Positions 17,092-26,083 are shown, counted from the first letter of the stretch. The stretch: DNA of 64,000 bases from Candidatus Melainabacteria bacterium (GCA_003963305.1 RXJR01000028.1:124001-188000), one strand, 5' to 3'. Numbers and translations: made by a program. Notes: generated by a model from the sequence alone, not told the origin.

Positions 17092-20000
17092 TCAATTAAC
17101 CGTTTTCGTTCTGAAGAAGTAATTCCAGAAGCTGGGCTGCACTGGCTGCACAGAATTTACGGCATTGACCAATTCTGACATTTTGGCGCGGGCGAGAGGA
17201 TTGTTGACGACATCCCCCATGCGCAAGAAAGTAACGCCATGGAAATAGCCGTCCTGTTTGGGCAAATCGAGCAACGATGCCATACGGTCCCAGGCAGCAG
17301 GGTCGCTGAGAGTTCCATTCAGAGCGTTCTCACCCTTTAGCCACAGCCCCTGGCGCTCAGCTTCTTGACCAAACCAGGTAGCGAGAGTATGAGGCAAGGC
17401 TTTTATGGCTGGCCCGTTATCACCATCGGGTAGTTCGATGGCCGTGAATGCCGGCACGATAATAGTGTCAGAGCCCTTCAAGGTTGGCTGAATCTGGCGG
17501 AACATAGTTAAAAGTGGTCGATATCCCCGACCATCAACGTCTCTATCCCAGTCACCGCGACTGGTGCGAATCAGCCCGGCAGAGAGTTCGGCCTGTCGAT
17601 CGCCCAGAGTAACATTGTCGCCCTGGCGCTCCCCGGCTCTCCAGTGCACGCCAGGTACCTTGGCACCGAGGTCAACACCGGCAAAAGGAGAACTTGGTTT
17701 GGCAAAAACATCTGCGGCCAGCGTCATAACACGCTGCCCATGATCGATCAGCGATTGGTTATACCAGTCAAAGAAATCACGACCGTATTGCGTGTTGAAG
17801 TGATCGCCACGTTGATAGAACTCGCTTGCATTGCTGGGGGGCAGAATGTGCGAATCGTCAAGATTCTGAATGCCCCAGGCTTTTCCGACCCCATCGCTGC
17901 CGCCATACTTTTCTTTGACATAGTCGCGGAATGACGAAATCGCCATGTCGGAATAAGCTTGCAGTCCGCCGCGCGTTGGATAGCCTGTATTAGTGTCATG
18001 CGAATTGTAAGATGGATAACGCAACTCGCCGGCAGGTCCGAGGCTGACATTGACTTCGCCTATGCTGTGACGTTTTCCGGCGAAATGCTGCTGGAAGTTT
18101 TCCATCACGGAGCGGTAGTTGTCCATGACCAGTTCATCAGCCCAGAGCGATACATACTCTTTGCTTGTGTTGCCCTGTTCGCTCTTGTACTTCACTGATT
18201 CTGCGCTTCCGCCCGGAAGCTTAGCGGCAAGATCGCCCCAGATCCACGAAGGCAATGGAACATTGACAGTGTCACCAACATTGCCGCCGCATTCATGGAA
18301 TGAAAGAATAGGATTCCATCTCAAGCCAGCCTTGATAATGTGATCGCTAAGTTTGTCTGCATAGGTAAAGTCGAATTTGCCCTTTTCGGGCTCGATCATT
18401 CCCCACCAAATATCTGTAGAGACGCTATCTACACCTAGCTTTTTAGCCTCGGCTAGTTGTCTGTCGAATTCTGCCCAGGCAGCCTTCGATGCAGGACTGT
18501 CAAAATTCGTCGGATCACCTATCATCAAAGGCGCCATGACATTGAAGTTTGTCTGACCGCCGTCAAGGCGAATAGCTGATGTAAAGCCATTGTCACGCCA
18601 CAGTTTCACTTCTTGCGGCTGGGCGCCGTTGGCAACAAGAAGATGGTTGCTGTCGTTGGTGAGCAAGAAGACCTTGCCGCGCACATCTGGTCCGGAGAAT
18701 ACGTGCTTAGCCCGATCGCCTTCAGCCAATGTCTCAGGATAGGCAGTGACGAGAAGATCTGCCTTGTCTGCCTCTGGCAAGAGCTTTCCTTCTGTCTTGA
18801 CCAACTGCTGAACAAACAGACTTTTCTCAGGACCGAGGTCTGGACTGTCTTTGGCGCCTCCGAGAATCTCTCGAACCTTCAGCATTGCGGACTGTGACTT
18901 ATTCTGGCGGAAAGCATCAAGCGCGTCTTTTCCTTCCGTCATAACGAACTCAACGGGCTTCGGCACCGTTTGCGGTGGCAACGGCGCCACCTCGACCGAA
19001 TGCACATCTGTATAAGGAGTGGTGTCGATCGGCTGAGACCGTGCCTTAGCATCGCCTGTACCGGCGGTCTGGTTGGATATAAGACCATTAAGCACACCGT
19101 CTGACGGCAAGCTCTCCGACTGCAACAGCGAGCGGGGAGTCATGTCGCCGCGACCGAGCATATCGATCGTGATTCTATCTGTATTGACTTTCGCTGTCTT
19201 TGAGTGAGTGTTCAGCTCAGCAAGCGGCTCTTCAGCGATAACAACATTGCTTCTCTGACGCCTGCCTGTGCTGTTGTCATTGCTGCCTGTGGATTTCTCG
19301 TGCACCACATGTGATGGCGTAAGCTTGGCACCGGTACCGGCAGCCGCGCCCATAACGAGAGCTTCAGCGGCACCACTCTTGAGCACTTTACCGAGGTCGA
19401 AGCTCTCACCAGCATCACGCTGCCTGACGATTTCCCCGCCACCGCCAGTGACCATACCAAACGTGCTGCCCATAGCAACAGAACCAGCCAGTTGATTTTT
19501 GACCAGCGCGCCTTTAGTGGCAGCATTGATGGCGCCGAACGCACCTTCGCCAATTCCCCATGTTGCTGCATCAAAGATCATCGCTTTCTTGTCGAATACA
19601 TTCGTTCCGACGCGCGCCAGAGCTTTGGTCGGATCCGTGAACAGGTCTCGCTGATAAATGTCATCGGCAGCTCGACTGCCCATACCGATGAGAACCCCTT
19701 TCGTGGGAGCGAAAGTGACGTTAGTTCCAACCGCATGGAAGATGCCCTTCATAGTGGCGCCCTTGGCCGCTCCCAGACCGAAATCTTCGACCTGCTGAGA
19801 AAGCGGTGTGTCTGGGCTTGCCTGTCCCAAGCCATATGCCAGAACTGCTCCGACCATTCCAGCCTTTCCACCGGTAAACAAACTAGCGGTTTTAATAAAG
19901 TCGCTGGCATAGTGGTCGACCGACATTCTCAGCGCGTTATCCGAGAGGAGACGGGAAGTGACAAGATCTACGCCCTTTTCCAGATAGCTCTGCGACGGTT

Positions 20001-20100
20001 GAATAAATTTCGGGCCGGCGCCAATTCTGTTAATCAACGCAGCGTCGTGATTGACCTGCTGGGCGACGATAACTTTTGATTCGTTCGGATTGTCTGGCAT
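17092..20100 (-). CDS. Large protein with C-terminal GH14 beta-amylase domain
   Basis: A 1002-residue protein. From about 515 to 980 it is a glycoside hydrolase family 14 domain. It has GVDSVSTDIWWGMIEP, then SFHECGGNVGD (a hallmark of beta-amylases), the proton-donor region LGPAGELRYPSY (Glu near 690), and FTAIELPDGDN (Glu near 887), matching the second catalytic glutamate. Beta-amylases release maltose from alpha-1,4-glucan ends. The N-terminal 270 residues are Gly/Ala-rich and weakly amphipathic (GKAGMVGAVLAYGLGQAS, GSVAMGSTFGMVTGGGG), with a polar linker to 380 and a second unknown domain to 510. No signal peptide is seen, so it may act on stored glycogen. ATG 20100 has no clear ribosome site. 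No other glycogen gene is nearby. Confidence 0.85.
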   Translation of the reverse strand: MPDNPNESKVIVAQQVNHDAALINRIGAGPKFIQPSQSYLEKGVDLVTSRLLSDNALRMSVDHYASDFIKTASLFTGGKAGMVGAVLAYGLGQASPDTPLSQQVEDFGLGAAKGATMKGIFHAVGTNVTFAPTKGVLIGMGSRAADDIYQRDLFTDPTKALARVGTNVFDKKAMIFDAATWGIGEGAFGAINAATKGALVKNQLAGSVAMGSTFGMVTGGGGEIVRQRDAGESFDLGKVLKSGAAEALVMGAAAGTGAKLTPSHVVHEKSTGSNDNSTGRRQRSNVVIAEEPLAELNTHSKTAKVNTDRITIDMLGRGDMTPRSLLQSESLPSDGVLNGLISNQTAGTGDAKARSQPIDTTPYTDVHSVEVAPLPPQTVPKPVEFVMTEGKDALDAFRQNKSQSAMLKVREILGGAKDSPDLGPEKSLFVQQLVKTEGKLLPEADKADLLVTAYPETLAEGDRAKHVFSGPDVRGKVFLLTNDSNHLLVANGAQPQEVKLWRDNGFTSAIRLDGGQTNFNVMAPLMIGDPTNFDSPASKAAWAEFDRQLAEAKKLGVDSVSTDIWWGMIEPEKGKFDFTYADKLSDHIIKAGLRWNPILSFHECGGNVGDTVNVPLPSWIWGDLAAKLPGGSAESVKYKSEQGNTSKEYVSLWADELVMDNYRSVMENFQQHFAGKRHSIGEVNVSLGPAGELRYPSYNSHDTNTGYPTRGGLQAYSDMAISSFRDYVKEKYGGSDGVGKAWGIQNLDDSHILPPSNASEFYQRGDHFNTQYGRDFFDWYNQSLIDHGQRVMTLAADVFAKPSSPFAGVDLGAKVPGVHWRAGERQGDNVTLGDRQAELSAGLIRTSRGDWDRDVDGRGYRPLLTMFRQIQPTLKGSDTIIVPAFTAIELPDGDNGPAIKALPHTLATWFGQEAERQGLWLKGENALNGTLSDPAAWDRMASLLDLPKQDGYFHGVTFLRMGDVVNNPLARAKMSELVNAVNSVQPVQPSFWNYFFRTKTVN

Positions 20101-20244
20101 CCAGTAGGCAAACTCAACGAGAAGGAGGCTTCGTTCTGCTGAAGTGGGAACGAGTGTGCCTATAACTTATCTGTGCCCGGGCCCGTCCACAATGGGGGAA
20201 GCACCATGCCCAGGTTAAGCCTGCTGGATTCAGCCTGGCGAGCT

Positions 20245-20275
20245 TTTGACAGTCAAATTTCTTCCGATATCGGAA
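20245..20275. promoter_or_regulatory. Two adjacent palindromes in a divergent promoter region
   Basis: TTTGACAGTCAAA (20245-20257, 6+1+6) and TTCCGATATCGGAA (20262-20275, perfect 14 bp) lie 4 bp apart between the divergent beta-amylase and acetyltransferase genes. The first contains TTGACA, a good -35 box, but no convincing -10 follows at 16-18 bp. They look like two operators, possibly for the same or competing regulators. Confidence 0.4.
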
Positions 20276-20312
20276 AAAACTCTTGAACACAACTGCTCCG
20301 AGCGCAAAGATC

Positions 20313-20382
20313 GGACGCCCAGCGACCTTTCGGCTCCCGGTGAACCGATCAAGCCGCAGCAATCGGGCTGCCCCGGGCGTCC
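20313..20382. other. GC-rich structured element upstream of the acetyltransferase gene
   Basis: GGACGCCC (20313-20320) pairs perfectly with GGGCGTCC (20375-20382). Inside is a hairpin GCAGC/GCTGC (20356-20360 with 20367-20371), and GATCGG/CCGATC offers an alternative pairing. On the plus strand this would be a folded 5' leader of the acetyltransferase mRNA, or a short independent RNA. No known RNA family was recognised. Confidence 0.3.
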
Positions 20383-20417
20383 AAAGCTGAGATCCCGCTG
20401 TCGGCTACAATCGAAAC

Positions 20418-20966
20418 ATGGTCGAAAACAAGGTGCACAGAGTAAAAACAACGCCGCTCCGCCGACTGAAGATGAGTCGACAGACCGAGCTTCTGGCGTC
20501 CCCGCATGATTTTGGACGATATCTTCTGCGACCATTAAACGAGGAAGACAGCATAATGGTCGGCGATCTCTTGTTTAAGAGCTTCAGGGGAAGCATTGAC
20601 GATGAGGGACAGACACGCAATCAATGGCGACAGCTTGCTTTGAGTACCTTCAATCGGGGTATTTGCCGGACATCATCGCTTGTTTTACTTGATGGAAAGG
20701 TGCCAATCTGCGCAATGGTCGTAGTTAAGCGCGGTCTTCACAGAGAGCGTCGCTCCCTCGACCTCGCTATGACTCATCCGGACTATCGCGGTCAGGGACT
20801 TGCCGAGCGATTAATCAGACAGTGCCTGCACAATCTTCGAGAAACGGGCATTGGCGCTGTCAGTTTGTGGGTAACCGAGCAAAACACCCCGGCTTTAGGA
20901 CTCTACCGCCGTTTGGGTTTTGAAGTGCAGGAAGACTTTTACTACCTCAAAGTAGTCATTACGTGA
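20418..20966 (+). CDS. GNAT-family N-acetyltransferase
   Basis: A 182-residue enzyme (164 if ATG 20472, MSRQTELL, is the start; neither site has a strong ribosome binding sequence). Motif A of the GNAT fold reads HPDYRGQGLAERLIRQCL, binding the acetyl-CoA pyrophosphate. It is followed by VSLWVTEQNTPALGLYRRLGFE, the usual strand/helix with the YxxxGF ending. Such enzymes acetylate an amine on a small molecule, peptide or antibiotic; the substrate cannot be told. The gene is divergent from the beta-amylase fusion gene and 39 bp ahead of the TPR/J-domain gene, with which it may be co-transcribed. Confidence 0.85.
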   Translation: MVENKVHRVKTTPLRRLKMSRQTELLASPHDFGRYLLRPLNEEDSIMVGDLLFKSFRGSIDDEGQTRNQWRQLALSTFNRGICRTSSLVLLDGKVPICAMVVVKRGLHRERRSLDLAMTHPDYRGQGLAERLIRQCLHNLRETGIGAVSLWVTEQNTPALGLYRRLGFEVQEDFYYLKVVIT

Positions 20967-21005
20967 GTGCATTGTGTATTCTGTTTTAGTAACCAGGCGT
21001 GACTC

Positions 21006-21611
21006 ATGACTTCAGGCCCGAATAGCGAACCATTGAAATTCGACGTCACGCAAATCGGTGACGATTCTCTGCGCTCCCATTTGATGACGGCGCAAGAACT
21101 TCATTTGACCGGGCGAACCAGACAGGCTGAAGAACGTTACAGACAGGCTTTGCAGCTCGCTGAAACACACTACGGTCCGCAGCACTTTTACTACATGCAA
21201 GTTCTTATTGCGGTGACTGAATTTTACGAAGCAGTCGGCGCCATGGAAGAGATTCGTAAGCTTGGCAATAAGCGCAACGAAACACAGTCAGGGCTCGAAA
21301 AGAAACTCCTGAAGACCAAGGACGATACCGATGAACCTGTCAAAACAGTAAAGGCTCCTCTGCCCACTGAAATTCGCAAAGCAGCGCAAATCCTCGGGGT
21401 GCCGTTCGACGACCTGACACCAGCTACGGTGCACAAGGCGTGGCGTTCACAGATGGCACTTCAAACGGTACACCCGGACCTTGGCGGAGAAGCAGAGGCA
21501 GCCGTTCTGGTGAATAAGGCTAAAGCTCAGCTGGATGCCTGGTTTGAAGAGCGCTCACCCAAGTTGGGCAAGAAACTCAAGCCTGGCGATAAGCCAGGCG
21601 ACAAAAAGTAA
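21006..21611 (+). CDS. TPR plus J-domain-like protein
   Basis: A 201-residue cytosolic protein. Residues 18-75 resemble tetratricopeptide helices (QELHLTGRTRQAEERYRQALQLAETHYG). The C-terminal part looks like a J-domain: a helix (VHKAWRSQMALQ), then the diagnostic HPD (TVHPDLGG, near 156), then a helix AAVLVNKAKAQLDAWF. The HPD tripeptide is what J-proteins use to stimulate the DnaK/Hsp70 ATPase. The arrangement, with the J-domain at the C-terminus and TPRs before it, differs from DnaJ. It ends in a Lys/Gly/Asp tail. It is likely a co-chaperone for a specific client, by inference. Confidence 0.7.
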   Translation: MTSGPNSEPLKFDVTQIGDDSLRSHLMTAQELHLTGRTRQAEERYRQALQLAETHYGPQHFYYMQVLIAVTEFYEAVGAMEEIRKLGNKRNETQSGLEKKLLKTKDDTDEPVKTVKAPLPTEIRKAAQILGVPFDDLTPATVHKAWRSQMALQTVHPDLGGEAEAAVLVNKAKAQLDAWFEERSPKLGKKLKPGDKPGDKK

Positions 21612-21674
21612 GTCGGCAGTTAGCGCCGCGCCATAGACTGGACCGGACGTAGATAGCACCATATATGGTACTAC

Positions 21675-22805
21675 CTAGGCGTACCGAACGTCGTCGCCCT
21701 GATCGTTCATACGCGCCCATTTATTCATGTTGTTGGTCACATATGCCATATAGCCACGAGGATTATTGCGGTCAGAACCCGGCGCGTACTTGTGAATAAC
21801 CCCAGCCAGCGACTTTCCGTGATATGCATCGGAGCCCATTAAGCGCATCCAGTCATCAATGCCCTCTTTGACGTCGCCATAGTGTTTGAACCCATGCCTC
21901 CCGGCGCGAATATTGCCGAAACTGTTATTTCGTGCAGCCGCACCTTTGGTGCCGAAAGTCGACTCCTGCCCGTACATTGCCAGCGCGAAAGCAGGATTGA
22001 TACCCCTTGCCACAGACTGATCGTAGATATAAGCACCCATGCCTGCCGCGGGAGAATGATTGTCGCGCAAGACTTTGTCGATTCCAGCGGCGCTGATCGT
22101 CGGTGGTCCCCAGATATTTGGTTCGCCGCCTCTTGCAGAACGGTCTCGAGAAGGGTCCGCATTGAACGGAGACTGAGATCGGTCGCCGACTCTGTCCCCT
22201 GAGCGGTCTCCCAAACGGTCAGCTGAACGATTGGCGCGAAAATCTTGCTGCCCACGATCGCTCAGGCCTGACCCTGGAGCCATCTCCTGGTCGGTCAAAG
22301 TATCGCTACTTGCCACCTGCTCTTCACCTTGCCCGTCACCGGCCCCGGCGCTTCGACTATCGCCGCCACGGTGTCCGCGTCGGTGTCCGCCGCCACCTCC
22401 GTGACCTCGTCCGTGCCGCCGACCGTGAGACCGGCCGCGTCCATGTCTGCCGCCCTGCGACTCTGGAGCTGACTCGCCCGAGATGTCGGCTCCTCCACGT
22501 TTGACGATGTCATGCCCCTGCCCATCAACATCGAGATGGAGTCGCGGTAAGTAACCATCTTTATGAAGCTGCGCATCGATTGCTTTTACGTCTGCCCTGT
22601 ACTGCGCAAGGTTAAAAGAACCGTTCTGCATAGCCGCCTGCCGCATCAAATTCAGCTCTTCATGCAGAGCCTCGGCACCGTGACCCGAGGCGATGCCCTG
22701 TTCGATTCGGCGAGCGCCGTTTTCGAACTGATGCGGACCGAAATCTGTTTGACGACCACGACCAGGCTCTTGGGGAGGGATTGCGTCTGTGTGACCACGA
22801 CTCAT
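21675..22805 (-). CDS. Glucosaminidase/lysozyme-like domain protein with Gly/Arg/His linker
   Basis: A 376-residue protein whose last 130 residues resemble a bacterial glucosaminidase or lysozyme-like cell-wall hydrolase. They read INPAFALAMYGQESTFGTKG, with a likely catalytic Glu near 283, followed by NNSFGNIR and YRGYMAYVTNN-type segments. The middle (about 110-230) is extreme low-complexity Gly/Arg/His then Arg/Asp/Ser (GRGRSHGRRHGRGHGGGGG; DRLGDRSGDRVGDRS). No signal peptide is visible, so export would need another route or the protein acts inside. ATG 22805 is the only plausible start. It is convergent with the TPR/J gene. Confidence 0.7.
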   Translation of the reverse strand: MSRGHTDAIPPQEPGRGRQTDFGPHQFENGARRIEQGIASGHGAEALHEELNLMRQAAMQNGSFNLAQYRADVKAIDAQLHKDGYLPRLHLDVDGQGHDIVKRGGADISGESAPESQGGRHGRGRSHGRRHGRGHGGGGGHRRGHRGGDSRSAGAGDGQGEEQVASSDTLTDQEMAPGSGLSDRGQQDFRANRSADRLGDRSGDRVGDRSQSPFNADPSRDRSARGGEPNIWGPPTISAAGIDKVLRDNHSPAAGMGAYIYDQSVARGINPAFALAMYGQESTFGTKGAAARNNSFGNIRAGRHGFKHYGDVKEGIDDWMRLMGSDAYHGKSLAGVIHKYAPGSDRNNPRGYMAYVTNNMNKWARMNDQGDDVRYA

Positions 22806-23388
22806 TGGGGAAAGCCCTTTGTTTGGTTAGTAATTCCGACTCAAACAGTCTATTCTTCGAAGGTTTCCGAGTTGTTACCAGATATTACAAACCGTCAGAG
22901 TCGAACTGGAGAGCGTTTTACTGTTCAGCTACAACTTGACCATGAAGCAATCACGTCTGGTTATCCACCATAGATAAATTGGTCACGGAAACGCCGATCA
23001 GCGCTTTCAAAATGCCACCAAATTTGACACCAAAAAGACTTTTGACCCTGCCATCAAATGGAAGTGAGATGTCGTCAAAAGCAAATCAGTGGAAATGGCT
23101 GTATTTTTCACTGCTGACAACCAGCAGGCAGATGAAAATTGAACTTCACTGGTCGGCGTTCACGTTTATTTCTTAATTCAGCCGGCAAGCTAATTTTGCA
23201 GACTCACATACTGCCGAGACTGTCGACTATCAGCAACAGAATCTAGCCGCACCGGTCGTCAACGGGTTGCAACTGCGGCATATATAGGGTAAAAATCACC
23301 TGCTGAGGATCAGACGCTTAGTGATCTAAGAGTTTGACACTTTACAACGACACACGAGCCGCAATTTGTGTGGAAAATCGGAGGGTTT
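22806..23388. other. 583-bp divergent intergenic region
   Basis: This lies between the glucosaminidase-like gene (minus) and the secreted-protein gene (plus). It contains a 65-codon plus-strand frame at 22979-23176 starting with TTG, which has no ribosome site or family resemblance, so I do not call it. A weak plus-strand promoter, TTGCAA (23267-23272) with TAAAAA (23290-23295) 17 bp apart, could serve the downstream gene. A small inverted repeat CTTAG-TGAT-CTAAG lies at 23317-23330. Nothing else stands out. Confidence 0.4.
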
Positions 23389-24210
23389 ATGCGTAGTTTC
23401 AAATTGCTACTTTGCACAGCTATGGCTTATGTGGCGTCCACCGTCGGCGCAAACGCACAAAACGCGAACGGGCTCATCGTAGCTCCATTTGCAGTAGGTA
23501 ACCCAGCTCTGTTTGCATCTGCAATCTTAAATGTTAACCTTCCAAGCTTCTTCAACGGCTCCAATGTCTATGCCGGTGGCATCAACCTGGGTTCGGGCAC
23601 AGCTCCTACGGCTGACACTGCAGGTGAGCGCCCCAGTGTTTTCAGCCGAGCCAGAAATCTTGCGTACCAATACTCTTCGAACACAGTAAACTACACAACG
23701 ACTGAGCCTGTGCTGGTTTTCACAGATCTGGCTGCATCGTCTGACCCACGTACCGGCAGCTGCGGTGTCAGTATCAGCAATCTGGCCTCACCTTCCAACG
23801 TATCAAGCGTTACGTTCCAGTATTCACCTATGTCACTGCAAACTGGTCTCGTCACCAGCAACTTCGCCAGTGCTCCTTATCTGGTCATCGTCGACGGCGT
23901 CAACGGAAATCGTGTCAGATATCTGCCCATCACAGCGGGCTCGGTTGTTTCAAACTATGCTCTTAATAGATTCAACGGTTTGAACCAACCAGGCGCAACG
24001 GCAGCTCAACCTACCGATAACACTCCTGTTTTGAGCAACGCTTTCATTAGCGTCAGCTTCAATGCGGCTCAGTTAGGCATACAAGGAACTGTACAAAAGA
24101 TTGGGTTGGTAGTATTCAACCCAAGTTTGACTCTGGTAAAGAACATCGGAGTCAACAATCAGCCAACAACCGGGGTCATCGCCGGTAGCTCTAACGTCTA
24201 CCCATTCTAA
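23389..24210 (+). CDS. Secreted protein of unknown function
   Basis: A 273-residue exported protein. ATG 23389 is chosen because CGGAGGG lies just upstream; a GTG 21 bp earlier overlaps that site. The signal peptide is clear (LLLCTAMAYVASTVGANAQ). The mature part is rich in Ser, Asn, Thr and Val, has a single visible cysteine in the first third (TGSCGVSI), and looks all-beta (SVTFQYSPMSLQTGLV; ISVSFNAAQLGIQG). A surface or fibre-like role is possible. It is transcribed alone and closed by a strong terminator at 24238, which suggests high expression. The family was not recognised. Confidence 0.75.
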   Translation: MRSFKLLLCTAMAYVASTVGANAQNANGLIVAPFAVGNPALFASAILNVNLPSFFNGSNVYAGGINLGSGTAPTADTAGERPSVFSRARNLAYQYSSNTVNYTTTEPVLVFTDLAASSDPRTGSCGVSISNLASPSNVSSVTFQYSPMSLQTGLVTSNFASAPYLVIVDGVNGNRVRYLPITAGSVVSNYALNRFNGLNQPGATAAQPTDNTPVLSNAFISVSFNAAQLGIQGTVQKIGLVVFNPSLTLVKNIGVNNQPTTGVIAGSSNVYPF

Positions 24211-24237
24211 CCACCCGGTCCTGGTTAAAACATAGCT

Positions 24238-24266
24238 AAAAGCCTGCTCTCAAAAGCAGGCTTTTT
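24238..24266 (+). terminator. Rho-independent terminator of the secreted-protein gene
   Basis: AAAAGCCTGCT (24238-24248) pairs perfectly over 11 bp with AGCAGGCTTTT (24255-24265) around a 6-nt loop and runs into T residues. It lies 28 bp after the stop codon. Confidence 0.9.
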
Positions 24267-24562
24267 ACTTTTCGAATGACCCATCAATCAACGAACAACA
24301 ACGACAACAACAACATAAATGATAAGTGACCCTGTATGTAGTGTCACGGGGTGTTCATTTTCAGCGCAAGAAGAATTGTGTAGCCCAGCAGCCTGGAAAG
24401 CCCGGTGAAAGATTGGAACCCTACCCTTGACTTTCTAAGAAACGGTCAAATCGTTGAATAGACCTTCGAATTTGAATCTTCCCAGCATCGAAAATGTTAT
24501 TCGGTGTATGCTTTTTATAGGCTAGCAGTCTTTGCAGCCAGGTCGAGGAATCATTCACCACT
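24267..24562. other. Intergenic region with CAA-rich tract
   Basis: Between the terminator and the adaptor lipoprotein. It holds a short (CAA/CGA)n tract at about 24292-24313 and a small inverted pair GTGAC/GTCAC (24326-24330 with 24343-24347). No convincing promoter or coding frame was found. A minus-strand frame across 24421-24894 is the antisense shadow of the adaptor gene. Confidence 0.35.
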
Positions 24563-25960
24563 TTGGTCAAGAAAAACCACCAAAATTTGCTTCTTGCTGC
24601 AGCCCTTATAAGCACAGCTGTTGCCTCTTCATCTTGTGGAAGCGGGACAAAGAGTGAAACCCATCCTGCCGCTGCCCACCCCGACCCCAACGCACCACAC
24701 GTTATCAAGCTCACACCTGAAGCAGCACAACAAGCTGATGTACAGACTGACATTGTCGAGACCCGCCCCATTTCCGTGCCACTGCACCTGACCGGACGCA
24801 TCGAACCCGATTTCGGCAAGGAAGTCGACGTTAGCAGCCGCATTTCAGGCAAAGTTACAGATCTGCTCGTCAAGCCAGGGCAATTTGTCAACAACGGTCA
24901 GGTTATGGCGATCATAGACAGCCGAGAAATCAGCGAACTAGAAGCAGAAGTCATCGAAGCAAAATCAAAATACGACATCGCCCGGGCCCATGAGGAACGA
25001 GAGCGGCAGATCTATGAAGAGCTGATTGCCAGACCTAAGTCACTAATCGAAGCCAAAAGCACATTCCGTCGAGCCAAGGTGCAAAAAGAGCTGTCGGAAT
25101 CAGAATTCAGGCGTGTCGAAGGACTGTACAAAGAAAAAATTTCCTCTCAAAAAGATTACGTGGCAGCACAAGCCAAAGTTGCAGAAGACACAGCTGATTA
25201 CGATCAAGCACTGCTAGACTTGCAGCGCGAAACAGAGTTATACAAGAACAGATCTCTTTTAAAACGGGACTATCAGCTGGCCGTAGCCGAAACGCAGCGC
25301 GACAAGCAACATTTGAACACCCTCAGACAAAGACTGGAATTTCTCGGCGCAGACAAGCAACAAATCAACGATTTGATCAAAGAAGGAAAAATCGTCGGCA
25401 CCACCCGAGTACTTGCGCCGGAAACGGGTGTGGTCAGTCACTTTGAAGTTGCCGTGGGCGAATCAATTCATCCGGACAAATCACTCTTCAAGATAACGGA
25501 TTTGAGCACCGTAATTGTCAGCGCGGATTTACCTGAAGCCGATCTGCAGCGGGTGAAACTGGGCAACACAGTAAAAGTAAAGGTGTCCAGTTATCCAGAT
25601 AAGATATTCACAGGCGTGATCAGTTTTATCAGCGAGCATGTTCATCCCGATTCGAGAACAGTTTCCATTCGAGCTCGACTGGACAACAGAGACAAGAAAT
25701 TCCGAACTAATATGTTCGCTGAAATTGACCTGGAAGGTCAGAAGCAAAACCTGCTGGCGTTGCCCAAACAAGCGTTGCAGGAACATGCGGGTCAGAAGAT
25801 CGTATTTGTGCTGACTAAGGATGGATTCGAGGAACGGAAAGTCAAAGTCGGCAGAGAATCAGAGGATTTCGTGGAGATTCTTTCTGGTGTTGAGCAAGGT
25901 GAGAAAGTTGCCACGCAGGGCAGCTTGATGCTCAAAACCGAATTGACTTACCAGCATTGA
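24563..25960 (+). CDS. Orphan periplasmic adaptor lipoprotein (HlyD/CusB-like)
   Basis: A 465-residue membrane-fusion protein. The signal peptide ends in a lipobox-like SSSC (Cys near 25), so it is probably a lipoprotein. Lipoyl half-motifs occur at VSGKVTDLLVKPGQFVNNGQ-like residues (near 95-120) and at TRVLAPETGVVSHFEVAVGE (near 280-300). Between them is a long coiled-coil hairpin rich in Glu/Lys/Gln, then the beta-barrel and C-terminal domain (VFVLTKDGFEERKVKVG). The only in-frame start is TTG 24563, with GAGGA 13 nt upstream. No RND pump or TolC gene is next to it, unlike the complete set at 4.8-11.4 kb. It may serve a pump elsewhere, perhaps metal-type. Confidence 0.85.
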   Translation: MVKKNHQNLLLAAALISTAVASSSCGSGTKSETHPAAAHPDPNAPHVIKLTPEAAQQADVQTDIVETRPISVPLHLTGRIEPDFGKEVDVSSRISGKVTDLLVKPGQFVNNGQVMAIIDSREISELEAEVIEAKSKYDIARAHEERERQIYEELIARPKSLIEAKSTFRRAKVQKELSESEFRRVEGLYKEKISSQKDYVAAQAKVAEDTADYDQALLDLQRETELYKNRSLLKRDYQLAVAETQRDKQHLNTLRQRLEFLGADKQQINDLIKEGKIVGTTRVLAPETGVVSHFEVAVGESIHPDKSLFKITDLSTVIVSADLPEADLQRVKLGNTVKVKVSSYPDKIFTGVISFISEHVHPDSRTVSIRARLDNRDKKFRTNMFAEIDLEGQKQNLLALPKQALQEHAGQKIVFVLTKDGFEERKVKVGRESEDFVEILSGVEQGEKVATQGSLMLKTELTYQH

Positions 25961-26066
25961 AGCTCATAGAATTGGCTCTCAAACAAACAATCCTGACCTA
26001 TGTCATTAGTACTGCCCGCGGTGTATGCGCTGGTTGACAAGCTGCATGCCAACTCAGCTATGGAAC

Positions 26067-26083
26067 GCACCCGTTCCGGGTGC
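26067..26083. other. Perfect 7-bp hairpin downstream of the adaptor gene
   Basis: GCACCCG (26067-26073) and CGGGTGC (26077-26083) flank TTC. No T-run follows, so it is not a classical terminator. It may stabilise the 3' end of the adaptor mRNA. Confidence 0.4.

Noticed and set aside
22979-23176. 65-codon frame with TTG start in the 583-bp gap
   Set aside because: No ribosome site, no recognisable motif, and composition like noncoding DNA.
24421-24894. 157-codon minus-strand frame over the adaptor start
   Set aside because: Antisense shadow of the lipoprotein adaptor, whose family motifs are clear.
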